NCBI RefSeq assembly: GCF_900496995.4 | Contig: NC_044009.1 | Span: 35,177,505 to 35,241,504, forward strand | From: Aquila chrysaetos chrysaetos | Lineage: Eukaryota; Chordata; Aves; Accipitriformes; Accipitridae | Reading direction: 5' to 3' | DNA: 64,000 nucleotides | Shown here: piece after piece, positions 1 through 14,879 of the stretch | Numbering within the stretch: the stretch's first letter is position 1 | How the letters are laid out: the number at the start of each line of letters is the position of its first letter | Notes under the pieces: model-generated | The model's input: only the letters and a program-made list of their open reading frames with translations | The model's database searches: none | Told to the model about the DNA's origin: nothing | Program-made: the position numbers and the translations under genes

Positions 1-3000
1 GACTTCTTACATATCTATCCAGGTTAAAAATACAGATGGGGAAGGTGGGAGGAGGGGACAACAGAAATAGTTATTTTTGCTGCCTTGTCTCTATCTGTAG
101 TACAGCTTGAATCTAATGAATAAATTAACCATAACCCACAGAGGATGCTAGTGCTTCAAGTCTCAGAAGCTTTTTGTAGCAACCCTTTTGGTCAAGGGGA
201 ATCGGCTTGCCTACGCATTTCAGACGGCTGTGTTCACCTCTCGTTCTGCTGGACACTCAGCCTTATACCGCACCATCAATGCCCCAGGCAAGGCCAGCAA
301 CTCTGACCTACACAATCTTGCTCTTAGATGTGGACTACAAGAAGCATTTGTTAATCTCTGCCGAGGATTTTGTCACTCTTCAAAGTAATTGGATGAATCA
401 CTTCTGCATCAGGCCAAATTGCTGTATCAGGCACAATAAAAGACTCAAAGAGCAACCAGAACAAATAGGACAGTTCATAGACAGTCATGAATAAAAATAC
501 TGTAAGTCTGGAAATATAAAGTATTTCTCTGTTTTGCATACGCCCTGGCTGTAGGCTAAACAGTGCACAGAGACTTGAATTTCTGGAAAAGGAACTGATC
601 CAGGCGTGTGTTTGCAATTTTTGAGGATTGCTTTCTATATTGAATGAGGATTGGGGAGAAAAAGACATAAATTAAAAAAAAAAAAAAATTTTTTTTTTTT
701 TTCCAAATTTCAGACCTGAAAGCTTTCCTTCTCTCTGTTTTTTTTTTTCTTTGCAGTCTTGAGTACTTGTGATTATCTTCTTTTGGCATCCACCTCAATG
801 TCAGCATGACTATGTTTGTCACAGGTTTTATATGCTGCTGCAAGCAGGACTCAAATTAGGTTTGGTGTGACCAAAGGACAATAGCTCTGCCAACAAGACA
901 GACTTTTTTTGATCTAACTAGCAGATGCTCTGCTAGCGTCTCTCACTTTTTTGCCTCTCTCTTGCCTAAAGGACCGAAACCAGCCTGTCAGTGTGATCGT
1001 ACTCACGGGAGCTACAACTGTTTGCGCAAGATCTGAATCTAGCCTAATACCTACTTTAATAACTGCTTCCAACAGCTACTTGTGAAGGCTCCGATGGTAA
1101 ATTCCATTCAATATATCATAGCTTTAAAAAGCAGAGATTTTTCCAGAAATGGCTACTCTTTTTATAGAGGCTATTTTGCACCCTAGTGGATTATTTTAGA
1201 TAGCAACAAATTGTTCCTGCATATCCCTGGTCATCAATCACTTGCAAGAATAATATTGCAGGGGGATGAGGCTAGAAGGAGGCCCTGCTGCGATTCAAAC
1301 CTTGAATTCCTTTTTTTTCCTCTCCTCTGTTACTTGACAGTAGTTTTGGAAGAAGAAGAAACTACCAGACATATTAAAGACCTGGCAGAAAATACTGGAT
1401 CAGCTTTTCAGATGTCACTGCAGGGCAGCAGGTCTAGAGGTGTCTCTCCGGTCCAGACTTAAGATCTTAACTAGCTTTAGCTTTTCAAGCAAGCCTGAAG
1501 GCTACTGACTGCCAGTCATCCTGACAAGGTGATGACTAATGGGGACAATTAGCTCCCTCCCCTAACATGCTGTCTGTCATGGCGATTTGAAAGGGAATAA
1601 GAACACTTTTCCCTAAGGAAACAGGTTGGCAAATGGGTTTGGGTCTGTTAAAGCTTTAGCGTATTTTCATATTAACAAAATGTCAAAAAGTTGTTCCAGT
1701 GAAGAGCAGGTTCAAGCCCATATTGTCTGCTCTGAAAATTCCTATTTAATTCATGTTCACATATTGAAAAATTCACTCTATAGCCAACCTGTAAGTCCAC
1801 AGGACTAAGCTGCAGAATTTCCATTAACCCCAAAGGGAGAAAGATACACTTTTGTGTTGTCCACTTCATAAAGTAACAGCTTTTTAAATTTTAAGTAGTA
1901 ACTAGTTAAGCTGTATAGGATGAGTTAAAACATAGCAGCCATCAGTAATTTAACTTGTTTCTGTCTCTTTCAGAATGGTATTTCCATTTTATAGGCAAAA
2001 TTGAGACACATCTATGGTTATTATTCATTATCACCGTTATCTAGCTGCTAATCATTACAGCTAATGCTTACAGAAGTGTCCTGCGTCTCTGATGTATTGA
2101 TTGTAGCACCCATCACTCACAGAACTTTATTTTCAGAGCTGCTGAGTGCCCAGAGCACGAAGGTCAGTTTGGGATGCATATTCACTGCTGAATTTTAAGA
2201 ACCAAAGTGCCTCCAGTTGGGCAAGTTAAAATTTTTCCTTAGTCCACACTTCTTAGCGAATGAGCTTTAATATAGCGGACTGTGTGGATCTCAGCAGAAC
2301 CTGCTGAAAAGAAAGGAGAAAGACAAAGTAGTTACCACCACTGAACTAGACTACTCTTTGCAGTGACCAAGACGCAATCAGACTATAATCTAAGAGCCAC
2401 TGTGAAAAGCTACATGACTAATCTGTATTTTCATTGTGTGACTGGTAGGAGGAAGGAGGATGTAGCACAATAGTCAATTTATTGGAAGAACAATGTAGTC
2501 ATTCAACAGGGCATTATTCTGAACTAATTTAAATGACAGTAGAGCAGCTTGCTCTTGACTTAAGAAAACACGAGTCATTCAAATTCTGTATCTAACAATG
2601 AAATTGTTCCACTGACTTATTTGTTGACATAAATTACATATAGCTAATATGTTTCTGTTGCAGACCCTGAGGACTCTTTGTTTATGCTAAACGTGAATGT
2701 ATTCTAGCACATGAATTACTATCCTCCTGCTTGCTGCTTGGGCGCCTCCAGAATAAGTAATACGTTGGCATAACTTTGCCATTTGTCAGCCAGCAGTCTG
2801 GTAGCACATTTGCTCGTCAATCTAATTTTAACCTTTTCTCATACGAGCACTTGGTATTTCATGTAAATCAACCAGACAGTCTGTCATTCAATAGGATACT
2901 ATCTTCATAGTCTTCTAAACTATGTGCTCATATGTGTTCATTTTTAAGTAGCAGAGGAAAAGTAAAACTAATGTATTGCTTCTGGTTTCTTAATACCAGA

Positions 3001-6000
3001 ATGCCAGGAATCTCTTTATTACCACGATAGAGACAAATGATACATCTAGCAGAGGTTTTGGACAATGGGCCTGGTAATGCATTCAGCGCTTTCTGAATTG
3101 AAAGGTCTGTCCTGAATGGTAAGTAGTGCAATGCGTGGTTAAAGGCTTCATAGCACTTATTCTGCGTCTGTTCCTATTATCACCATAATTTGCAGCTAAG
3201 AATACAAAAAAATACATGTAACCGATGAATTAAAAATGTATTTATAAATAATTATTCTGTGGTTCCAACAAGTTTCTTGATAAAATACTGATGCTGACTG
3301 CAAAGGAGAACATAAGTCATTCTGAAATATAGATAAGTTTGTGAATGCTCGTTTCTTTTGGTAATTTGTGTAAATGACATGAAAGGTTTACTGGCATATC
3401 CTTTACTACGTAAGGTTTTTCAGAAATTGATCTGGCTATGAAAATAGTATGCTTGAAGTTTAGCTGTTTTGTCAGAGTTGCTGTAACTATGCATCACTTT
3501 AATATCTTTTATTTTTTAAACATGAATGAAGGTCATAGTCCATTTATGCAGCCTAAAACCCATGCTGGCTTTTTCAGATATTTTACTGCATTTAGAATGT
3601 TTAAAAAAAGCAATTGTAAAGTTGTACTGAAATGATCTGTGGTGTCTGCTAAGAATTCAGTCCCACACAACACCTGTAATTGTTCACCTCATGGTACAAT
3701 ATTTAATTGTTTTAATAATTATGAAAATTATAGTTTGATCTAAATTTTCCTTATTAATACTTTGAGACTATTAATACTGCATTACATTTCACTCAGGCTT
3801 GTCACGGATAAAATAAAGCTACATATATTTAATACTAGATTCTTTTCTGAATAGTGATTTATGACACTGTACTTGGTCTGGGGCAGACCCTGAACCGTGC
3901 CTGCATTTCTCCCCAGCACAGTGCTCAGTAGTCGCCTTACCGAAGAGCAGAAGCAAAGCTCATTCACTCCTGTAGCGTCACAAAGCCCCTCCTCAGCCCA
4001 TACTCCCTTGTGCTGCTGTTGACTTACAGACTCCATCATGCTTTGAGTCCATCCCCGTTGCCATGCCCCCTTTCTAGCAACTTCAGTGCCTGGTATGCAC
4101 CCCAAAATTTACCTCTGTTGCTGTGGAATTAATTCACCCGTGCGGAGTTTCTGGATATGAGTTGTATCTAATGATGTTTGTGCAATTTCTACCACAAAGT
4201 TCTTTTTCTGATTCAGGTAGTACTGTAACAGAAGCAGTAACACATAAACTGCTTCAACTACCACCTCCAGCATCTTTTATACCTACAAATCAAGTACAGG
4301 CAATATTTGCCCATCCTGATCTAAAGTGATATAAGACTTAATTTAGCACTAGTTTGACCCAAAGTTTCAGCGACAGATTAAGTAAGTATCTTCAGGAATG
4401 CAGGCTTGACATTTCTGGCCATCTTGAATAAATATACATCAGAAGAATTTGTCCCATAAAATATTTAGGTACTTCTATTACTTAATTTTGCATAGCAGGG
4501 GTATACATGAGTTGATCCTCCATGCTCTGATGAAGTTCTCATGTGGGAGCTTGTTGGGCTTCTATATCTAGACTTTTTATGCCAAGCAGCTGCAGTTTCT
4601 GCTCTCAGGGATGTATCTAGGCAAATTCAGTACGATCAGTGAGGTGGACTGTCATAAGTGATGACAGCTTTGGAATTCACTGAGCTTGTCAAAAATAATT
4701 TTACCGGTAATTTGTTCATTGCATATTAGATCCTCTGGTCTACCACCACTGTTCTTGCAGCTGCAAGCTTTACCTAGTTCAGGGAAATGTATATTACCAA
4801 TAAATGTTTGCTCTGAAGAAAAGCAGTGAATTTCTGGGGATGGGGGGGACCTGCATTTTATTACAGGAAAAATATTTTCGGGTCTTACTTATTGTTTGTG
4901 CATTAAGGCACATATAGTTGTGTTTAACAAACATCCTCTTTCCCTTCAAATTTTCCATGACTCTTGATCCTTATGGATTATTGAAGAAATATAATCGATC
5001 AACAGGATCAGAAGTTACAGAATTATATATGGGATTAATCTAGCCTCAGATCTTTATTTAAGAAGGAAATTAATCTTCTAATTCTGTGCCTGTATGAAGA
5101 AAAAAGAAAAATGATGGTAATGAGTTGCTACCACTGCAGACAACTTGGGTAATCTTTTTCTCTGTGGTACGTATCTAAGGACAAACTCGGTTCTAGCTAT
5201 TAGCAATATAGTCTTGCAGGAATCAAAGGCAAAATCCAACCATCTCGACTGGAAGGTGTGGTGGGCAAACCCAATACAGAAGGGCTCAGTCTTTCTCTTT
5301 TCATGTGAATTTTTTATATAATTCAGAAAACCCTCAAATGCATCTTCAGGTACTGCTAATGAGACAGCTTTGAAAATTATTTCCCCAGAGCTGTTAATCA
5401 TACTAATTCTGTTCATGTCCATTGCTTTTTTAGTCTTGACTCAGTTCCACCTATTAGATGGCAAGTCTGGGTATCAAAGTCTAAATTCGGCTCATTTTGT
5501 TGTTTATGTAATGCTTCCTCCAAAAAGGGAAAGTAGATACCACCTGTGGGACAAGTACAGCTCACGGTTATCATTTGCAGCAACCTTGGTATTAAAGTGG
5601 TGCACAAAAGTTAAGAAGCGCCACAACAATGTACTGGCAACGTGAGTTGCATGCCTGTGGGCCCCATAATGAGAAATAAGGGTATTCTGTCTTCCTCAGC
5701 ATGTGTCTGGCTTACTGGCTGGTCAGAGTTTGCACACCTGTCCTCCTTGAATCGTCAGATTAAAAAAGAAAGTGAAAGAATAATGTGCTAAAAATGTAGC
5801 TAGAAACACTCTACTGAAAGGAGGTTTTGGCAAGCTGCACTCAGGAAGAGACTACACTTATTTAAGTAAATAAAAATATGAAACCCAAGCAAAAATCATC
5901 TCAGATCTAATAAACTACCTGGTATCTACAGGTTTTTGTCCAATATCTTTTGACAAATTAACAGTACTTTTATGCTAAAACGATCATAATGGCATATTGT

Positions 6001-6225
6001 ACTTTCCCACTGTACTGACCATGGCCCAGAAGTTCAGTAGAGAAGTTTTATTGCCGATTATTAGTAGAAAGTCATTCTGTAGACATTTAAATTCCCTTTT
6101 CAAGGGCACGCGGTAGAAACCCCTAGTGTGTCACAGTTCTAGTGCGACATTGACGGTAAAAGCCTGAGAAAATGGTCTTTATGATTTGTATTATATAAAT
6201 ACATACAAACGCTTATCAGCACCTG
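1..6225. other. Upstream AT-rich noncoding sequence
   Basis: I recognise no exon, RNA gene or young repeat. Short frames on both strands are chance. A run of 15 A followed by 14 T at 674-702 is the only striking simple sequence. In mammals the 3' end of RBMS1 lies upstream of ITGB6, but no RBMS1 coding motif is visible here. Confidence 0.6.
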
Positions 6226-7770
6226 TTACGTGGCACTAGGCTGCTGGGTTTGTGTGAGGCCAGGGGAGAACTCTGGTGCTGCCGACACGCTGGGTCTCAC
6301 CCGCTGCCCACACTTTTGGCACACCGCGGCCGCGCTGCTCGGTGACCCCACACGCCAGACACGGCTTGCCAAGGCGATTGATGACTCGCTGCAGCTGACA
6401 GCCAGAAGTGGGGGAGAGCAGGGAAGTGCCTCCCACCCTGCGCGGCTCCTGGCTGGAGAAGCGTGGTGGGCTTTCTTGCTGCGTCCTTCCACATCCATGT
6501 TCTCCAGGTGCTTCTGGTCCCCTAATCAACTGCCAGTTTACAGCTTTAGGCCCTAAGTAGCTTCCAGGGACATATCAATGAAAAGCCATGAGGTGGGCTT
6601 ATAGGGGGCAACGAGTGTTACTGGTCCTTCAGAGCAAAATTTGTCCTCTGCTAGTTTTTCCCTCCAATTCTAAGGGACTCTTCTCTTACAGTATAACCTA
6701 CTACTCCTACTCTGACCTTACTGCCTCTCCTATCAATTCCGCTTTGGGTCCATGCCTGGCTCTCTGAAGCCTTTCTGCTTGTCATTTGTTCCCCTTCTCC
6801 CTTCCCTCTGGAACACCTCCACAGCTTGGATGTTCTGGGAGGAAATTGCCTTCCACCACTGTCTTTTCACACCCCAGCACAGGTTGCACTGAATGCAGAG
6901 ACATCTCTGGCCCACGGCAACTTTCTGCCAAAAAGCAGACGCAGGCGTGGGTGACACTGACATTAAAGAAGTAACCTCCAGCGGTCCCCACAGCCTACCT
7001 CCCTGGGGTCTGCTCTCCAGGCATGGTCCTGGCCAAGTGCCACATTGCAGCTCAGCTGGCCCCATCTGAGGGTGGCTGAGGACAGGGACAGGCTGAGAAG
7101 AGCTGGAGCGGGGCAGAGCTTTGTGGGGGTGCCCTGCAGCACCCCACATCGCCCACCCTCCGAGGGACCCCACAGCTGCCGCAGGAGCTGTGCCACCAGC
7201 TCGCTGGTGGGAGTCACCCACTGGCACAAGGGGAGTGAAGTTTGCTGAGGGATTTCACTTCTTTGAAGGCGGGCAGGGGGAGAGGACAACGGGAGGTGTT
7301 TATCCTGCGGCAGCACCCCCCGCGCGCTTGCAGCACGGGGAGATCAGCACAGGGTCCCCTTGCCTCCCCACCTGTGTGCATCAGCCCAAAGGGCTGTGCC
7401 CCGGGGGGGGCGGAGGACGTGATGAGGGAGGGTGGAGCACGAGCTGGTTGTTATCTTCCTGCTTGGGTCTTGCAGAGATGGGCTGGTGCCTTTATTTATT
7501 ACTGTAGGTAGAGGGAAAGTGGCAGTACTGGTGGTGAGGGATCCCCAGCTGGGGCTGAGGCTCATGGGGCCTGCATTGGGCTCCTCTGGCCCTGTAGCAG
7601 GGCAGCCTGGCCATGGGGAAGGGGCCGGTGGGCTGCTGACCCCACTGTGCCCCCGCAGGGTGCCCCAGGCACCACAGCTCCCAGACCTGCTCAAAGTAAT
7701 GCCCTTTCCCTGCCTCTTCTCAGGTTTTTCCAATCCTCCACTAAGTGCATCCCTAACCCTACATTAGATC
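6226..7770. other. GC-rich block with scattered CpG, no recognised gene
   Basis: The base composition rises clearly above the flanks, with CpG clusters near 6280-6380 (including caccgcggccgcgctg) and 7310-7420. Several overlapping open frames on both strands (up to about 160 codons) are explained by the low stop frequency in GC-rich DNA; none matches a family I know. It could be a CpG-island-like promoter or enhancer, or simply a local GC peak. Confidence 0.35.
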
Positions 7771-10700
7771 CTCATCTCATCCCTATCTGCTGTCTGTGTC
7801 CTTTCCCTTTCCTTACAGTGCTCCCCCAGCTCCTCATCTCCTGCCCAGAGAAATAATGTATACGCTGGGATGCTTCTGCTCTTTATGCCCAGCTGCCCAC
7901 TTAGTACCTTAGAAAAGAGCGTTATAGCTGTTTGTTGCTCTGATTCACAACCTGGCCAGTACCGACGCTTCCTTGCTCATTCCCTAAGGTAATTCTGCCT
8001 CCCTGCCATTTCTGGTTTTGTCTGGGATTCGTCTGTTGTTTATCCCAAGCTAATCGTATTCTGCTACTCAGGTAAAAGAACCTAGTTTTAAGTCTGTTAA
8101 GATGAACCTGCAACGTAGTTTATGGGGAAGAAGCACCTTCAGAAAGTGTGTGTGACCTGGGCAGAAAGCAAGTGCGCGAGAAGTGGAACAACTGCATTGC
8201 AGAAAGGGAGTAGATTAGGATTATAACAAATATAAAAGTTTTAAAAATCAGAATAACTTCAATGTTACTCTTTAAAATAATGGATTAATTATTCCAGTGA
8301 CATTGTGCTATGTGTCCCTGTGCTAAGAGGGCTTTCGTATCTTCCCTCTGGAGTGGGGAAAGAAAGTGGTTGCTTAAATCACTATTAACGTACAGCACAC
8401 GAATTCCAGTTTTGATTTTACGAACAGCCTGTATCATCATGTCTCGTGTGGACTGCCTCATGCTCATTGTACTGTGGGGTTAGACACACTGTCACCATTC
8501 CTATAAATAGCCTGCTTGGTTATGAAGGACTATTAGTGTTTCCTCTGAGAAGAATAGCACTTTTGACTAACAGTATTTTAGGCCAGTTTTCTTCAAATTT
8601 TCTAGAGGCCATAGGATTTGGAGAGTAGAAAACCTGCTAAAGAAAGCCAGTAATCAAGGTATTAATGCTTGAAACACAGACACCTGGTGAGCCCGGAAAA
8701 TTCGCAGAGAAAACTGAAGTTAGAAGGAGCAGGATGGTGGTGTGCATTTAAAAAAGGAGGCTTGGCTTCAGGGCTGGCAAGGAGCAAGGCAGCTGCCATG
8801 CAGAGAAAGAGAAGCTCCCTGTGATCCAGTGGAAATCTCAGCTGCAGCGCAGGTATGGCTGCAATGTCAGAGAGTCTGCTCTGCACCCAAAAAATGCTCA
8901 AGTGTACTGGGGAACGGCAGGTAAGCTGATGTGTTTTTCTGTATATTTTTGGAGCAAAGTAGGAAGTAATTGTGTGTAGAAAACCTTGTATTTCAGCTTA
9001 TCAGCTGTTTAGCTGTTACTATGATCTTTTGAGTGCAGTGAGCATCTGCAGGCAAACACCCTCAAGGTCGGTTCAGTAGGGATGGATGTTTTTAAGCTTG
9101 GGGAGGGAGTGGGGATCCCTGGTTCTAAGGATAAAGGTTGTTTGGGGTGTGTGACCCTGTTTCTGTGAGTAAATGTGCTGGAGATGCCAAAGAGACTGCA
9201 CAGCCTGCTGGCCACACAGCGAGGCAAGTTCTACTGCATGCAGTACGAGAGGTCAAACACAGCACGGCATTAAATGACATGTAACAAGGTTTGGTAGGTG
9301 TCTTCTCCTGACTATTAAAAGTAACAAATGCCAAGATATTTGGGGGGTTTCCTTACAATTAGCAACTGATCTGGAATCCAGAGCCCACCTTCCACAGCCT
9401 GGGAAGTTTCCAAGAGCGCGTTGAATCGACAGCAGCACCCTTTGTGCAAACAGTGAGTCTGTACACAAGAAGAATGCCCTACCGAAAGAAAAGGAATAGA
9501 GCGTTACATTTAGGGATGTGACTAACTTCTTCTGAACAGTGAGGAAAGCACCACACTTGCCAGTTATCTTTTCTGTGCGTTTCCTCAGTTGTGGCTGGGG
9601 CCATCTGACGAGTGTTTCTCTTTCACTCCCAGCGCAGTGCAGTCTGTCTGCTGTCAGCAGTTAATGAAGTCACTCGCAAGACGCCATCCCCTGGGGAAAA
9701 GCACTGCTATGAATAGACCTGTTACTTGCGTCTCTGGCTGCAATGCTCTCAGCGCTTCTTTTGTTGTGCCACCATCTCTGATTGTGCCATTTTTGAACAA
9801 TGGTCTTTCACTCTAGAGCTACTGCTATTCAGGATGCCAAAAAACGGTCCTCTTCCTTCTGGCAGAGCTGTAGAGCTCAGTGAGTGCTTCTGTGCTGTCC
9901 CCAGTGACAGACGCAGGTTCTGAGGTACACAGGTCTAATAAAAATGTGCAGAAAGTGAATGAGTAATCTTATTGCAGCAAGTACTTTTAATAATAGTCTG
10001 CAGTGAAAGTCATCATCAGATACTTCATCAACACACATCCTACAATTAGGAGGAAAAAATAAAGCTTTTTTTCTGAGAACAAAATATTTCCATGCTACTG
10101 AAATAGAAAGGGAAACTGCTAATCTAATGAGAAATGTTAGAGAACATCACCTATTTGCCTAGCTGAGCTTGCATGTCTAGGTATGATTAAGCTTGTGTTT
10201 ATAAGGAGTTGTGTGTTGGTCTAGACAGAGGTGAGCTATAAAAGAAAGAAAATCAGCAAAAATAGACAGATAAAGAATGATGAAGCATGATAACATATTG
10301 TCCAAAGTATGCAAGATCATGTAAATACTTATTACAATTTGTAGGGCATACAGTCCTTGTTAGTGCCAGTAAAGTCAAGGACCAATCAATGCAGTAAGTC
10401 ACTTTAGTGACTGAGTTTGTTGTTGAGATCTAACCCAAAATAATATTACAGTTGAATACCTTTGTAAGAAAATTTAGCTAACAATGCCAATAAATGGTCA
10501 AAAAGAGAAAAACTGAGTAAAGTAGCATTCAATTTGAACATTATTCATTCTCTCTTTCAGAGATGTGGGGGACAATTTATTTTAAAAGGGTTGTTTTTTT
10601 TTTTTTATACACAGATGATTATTTTTTTTTACCAGACTTGATGGTCTTAAACAGGTTCCCCCCAAATCAAGTTGTCAAAATTTTAGTTCTCAGAAAGCTA

Positions 10701-13700
10701 CAGTGAGGTCTTCAACAAAATGCAAATGTAGATTTTTCTGTGTCATGATCTAAATATCTAAACCATTCCTACACGAACAGAGTTTAAGTTGCTGTCTTAC
10801 ATGAACCTTTGTTCAGGTGCCTCCTCCCCTTGCTTGTATAAAAACGAAGCAAAACCCCTCTTGTTACTCATACTTTTCATATTAATTCTGGATGGCTGAA
10901 GAAGTTTGAGTGATTCATGACCTACATTAAAATTTAACATCAGCCTTTAATATGTTCGGCCTGACACATGGTGTGTCTTATAATATTGATATATCTTATC
11001 GACCTAGCAACCTGCATCAGCTTGCTGAAGCATGCCATGAAAGGAAAATGATACAGTAGTCCTGATCTACTTCTCTGTCAAAGCTTTAATTAAAATATTC
11101 ACACTATCTGTTAAGAGTGTTGCGGCTTGGGGAAACTCGTCACATGCCTGTCCTGTCATTAACATTTTATTTTGAAAGTTTAGGAAGATAGGAATATGCC
11201 TCTTAAATCAGACTTCTGTAACATGGTCAGCATTTCAGTGGCATTCAAAACTCTCATCCGACTTGCTCTCTGGTATCGTATATATAAGAAAACACAAATT
11301 AATGCATTGGATTTTCCCGTACACTTGCTCAGCGCTTTTTTCCAGTAACAACAGAAGCAGCTGGGGTGAGTTCAGCAGACCAGCAGAGCCGGAGCATCGC
11401 TGCTCTCACAGCAGTTCTCATCCTTTTCTCAGGAGTACAGAGGTGCAAAGCTGAGGTCAGGTTTCTCCGTTAGGGTTTGTTTCCCATTGCTGGCACCCAG
11501 ACAGCCTGAAGGCTGTGACAAGGCAATACTTGGCCATCTGCAGGCTTCTTAGCTGGGAGGTAGAGCCTGATCAAAACGAGGTTTCATTTAGCGCTAGCTG
11601 CCCCTGATATGAGACCCTGCCAGCCTACCTAGGGACAGCACTTGTATGATAAAGCCTCCTGGCTGTGTCTGCAGAGGTGTCTTACTAAGGTCATATAGAG
11701 ATTGGTTTTTCCTTCCTTAGCAGAACCGTCTAGAGGGTAGGACTGCAAATCCTGCTGTCCTCCCCAGGGCAGAAAACCTACTTGTAATGATGATCCTTAT
11801 CATCACCAGAAGATGCTTCTTGCCCCCTTTGGTCCCACAGTGCCATGCTAGCAGCAATTCCTCTCATCCAGTAGCAATGGGTATTAAAATCACAGCCCGT
11901 ACCTCAAATGGTTGTTTCAAATCAGCTTCAGCAAGCTTTGCTTCCTCTCTGACCCCTTCCTGGCTTCCACACCTCCTGTGCTTGGCTGTCCTCCACCCAG
12001 GCTTTCGGGCTCAGATTTGGAAATCCCCTGTTCCTGACACGAGACTGTTATTTTTCTGGCACTATTTACCTGCTGTCCTTGTAGAATCAAATCAAGGCCT
12101 CTGTGATGCCTGTGCTGTTATTCAGAGTATTAACAGACATTACAAACAGAAAGAGGTTGACAGATTTCTCCCACAAGGAATTTCCACTAAGGAATTTCTT
12201 CAGCGAGGAAGGCTGCCCAGGTTGGAGCTTGTGATGCTCTGTCTGACCCTGAGCCTGGACCAGTTCTGGTTGCAAGAGAGGAGCAATTTCTTCCGAGGAA
12301 TGATCTTCCTCAAGCATCACTATAACAACAGAAGCAGCACAGTACCTGGGTCATAAAGAAAACGCTATACTATGAAGACTGTGGACTTAGAAGAATGTAA
12401 GCAAAACGCCAAGACTTGAAAGATTCATTAATATGTAAGTTCAGAAGCACAAGCTAAATCAAACTATCATTGCTCAATACACAAGCATATCAAATAAACC
12501 TAAGAGGGGGTTTTTGAAGCAGCAGGGGAAGAAAAGAAAAATACTCCTATAAAAGTGGTAAGGATGAATCAGATGATAACATATGGGAACATAAATACCA
12601 GGATGAAGGAAAAAGAGGCTTTATTACTCCACATGAGCAAACTGATGATGAAGGAGACCTAGTAAAATTTAGTGTTTTTATCAGTAATGTGACTGCGCAG
12701 GCACTGTGAGTAGTTATGTGTCAGAACAGTCTGAATAAATAACTGCAATGGTTTTGTTTGCTTTTGTATATGTTTAAAACCATAAATATTTATCAGCTTT
12801 CACAAAATGAGACAGAAAATTATGACATCATGAGACCATGATAAATATGTACTTTCCACAAGACATTATTAGCATATTCAGTCCACTGCTGGCACTATTT
12901 ATTAGATAATCTTGCTTGAAATTGTTACCATGATTTTGACTTGTAGGTCATGTAGCCATCCGCTTTTATCTTCAGGTTTGCATGACACAGGCAGAAGAGG
13001 GCATTTGTGTTTTTCCTACATGCAAGAAAGTTCGCACACTATACAGAGCAAGAGAGGAACTTCCCTAGCTTCAAAGTCCAGAAAGACAGCTGAAAAATAA
13101 AAAGAACAAACAATATCTTGGATTGACTTTTGTCTGGCCCAGATTTCTTCTGTGTAGCAGTGAGCACCTGATGTGCCCAAGTTAGGAACCAGTTTGCCCT
13201 TAACTGTGTCTATGTAAAACACAGAGTAAGGTGCCTCCTGTGTTAGCCCAAGACCTCTGTTCGCTGTTCCCTGGAGGTTTGCTTATAACCACATTCATGG
13301 CTTGGCATGGTCCCCGGGTGCAATTGCAGCACCAGTGTTTGACCTGTTTGAATTCTTCCTTGGTCTCTCCTGTTGCTCTCAGATGTTACTGAGCACAGCT
13401 ATCATTCTCTGATGTAAAAGGCCATTCAGATGCCTCTTCCAAATCAACGTGAACTTGTTAACCTCTCTACCCTTACGTATATTTTTCATACAGTTTTAAA
13501 ATTTTGTAGAGCCCTTATGGTAGTTAGACACTCAAACGTCTCTCCTGATTAGGGTCGGCAGGGTCTTGCTCTAATTGAGAAAGTCCCACCCACCGGATCA
13601 GTATCTTACTGTAAATCAAAAGCAAGAATAATGCTGGAAAGAATCACATCATAACTGACTGAAGTATAATGAATAACTGACAGCTATGACTCAACGTCTG

Positions 13701-14860
13701 CATTTCTTCCCTAACACAACACCATATTGTAGACTGGCTTTGAATAGGTTTTTCACATAGTTTCAGGTAATGATTAACTCCCAATGACTAAAATATCTCC
13801 AGGACAACTGATGAGACATCTCACACAGTTACTCAAGTTCAAAAGGATATTTAAGCTTTCACTTTATCTCTTTCATTCAAAAATACATTTATTGTAACTG
13901 AAGCGATTTTAAAACTGCCCCATAAAATGTAAAGTCAGCGGTACTATTGCAGCATAATTTCAAGCTAAAATGATTGTATTCCAGGCAGATGCACACACAG
14001 TATGTGTGTGCAGTTTTATTATTTATTCCATTTATAAAACAGACGCCATTTTAGTGTCTGTGGCCATGCAGTCATCTCTGGGATGAAATTTAACTTTGTA
14101 CCAGCTCACATTGTAGGATAAAAGACTGAAGGAGGGAGCACTGAGAAGAACACAAAACAGGGGAAATCTGTGTGAGTAGGTTTGTCCTGAAGGAAAAACT
14201 CCCACTGCAGCGTTTCATTCCTGAAGAGGGTGTGTTAAAGCATGCAAGATAATAAAGAGCAGCAGATGTCTTAAGAATTGATGTTATGAGGAGTGTTGTA
14301 AGGCATTTAACTTTTGAGAGGAAAGAGGATTTTTCACACAAACTAGATGAACTCCATCGGAGAAAACGTGGTATTAATTTTCCGGAACCAAGATTGCTAT
14401 AATTGATACCAATATAGTATAACATGATTACATCATGTAGCATACTACAAAATAATACATGATAACAATATATATTTATATATCAGTATAACCAGTAAAA
14501 GGATTGTAAGCTAGTAAATAGGAGAGGTGGTTGCGGGATACCCGTAAGTAACTTCCACACCTGCTTCTGAAAAGCAGAAAGTGGTGAATATATGGAGGGG
14601 GAAACAAATAGATGGGAGCAAAATGGACAGGAATTATCAGTACTGACACAGGTGGGAGCGTGACGTGAATGGCCTGGGTGTCAGGAATAAAAGGGATGTG
14701 AGTAATGTAATTAAAAATTTTGCACGTTATCATAGAAGATGAGCTGAGGTGCTTGTGTACAAAAATTGTGTGCAAACTGCAGCACCCAGGATGACCCTGA
14801 ATCTCCAAAGAACAACGAAGTATGGTGGATAGGTAATCTATGACTGAAATGCACTTAAAC
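7771..14860. other. Upstream noncoding sequence
   Basis: Mostly AT-rich single-copy sequence without recognisable exons. A 189-codon ATG frame at 11787-12356 on the + strand is longer than its surroundings predict but has no recognised domain and low-complexity Ser/Leu-rich content; I do not call it a gene. Confidence 0.55.
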
Positions 14861-14879
14861 CAATGTGTAGACTGTTAAG

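Noticed and set aside
6733..7733. Several 110-164-codon frames on both strands
   Set aside because: Overlapping frames in all directions in GC-rich DNA are expected by chance; no domain, splice structure or homology is recognised.
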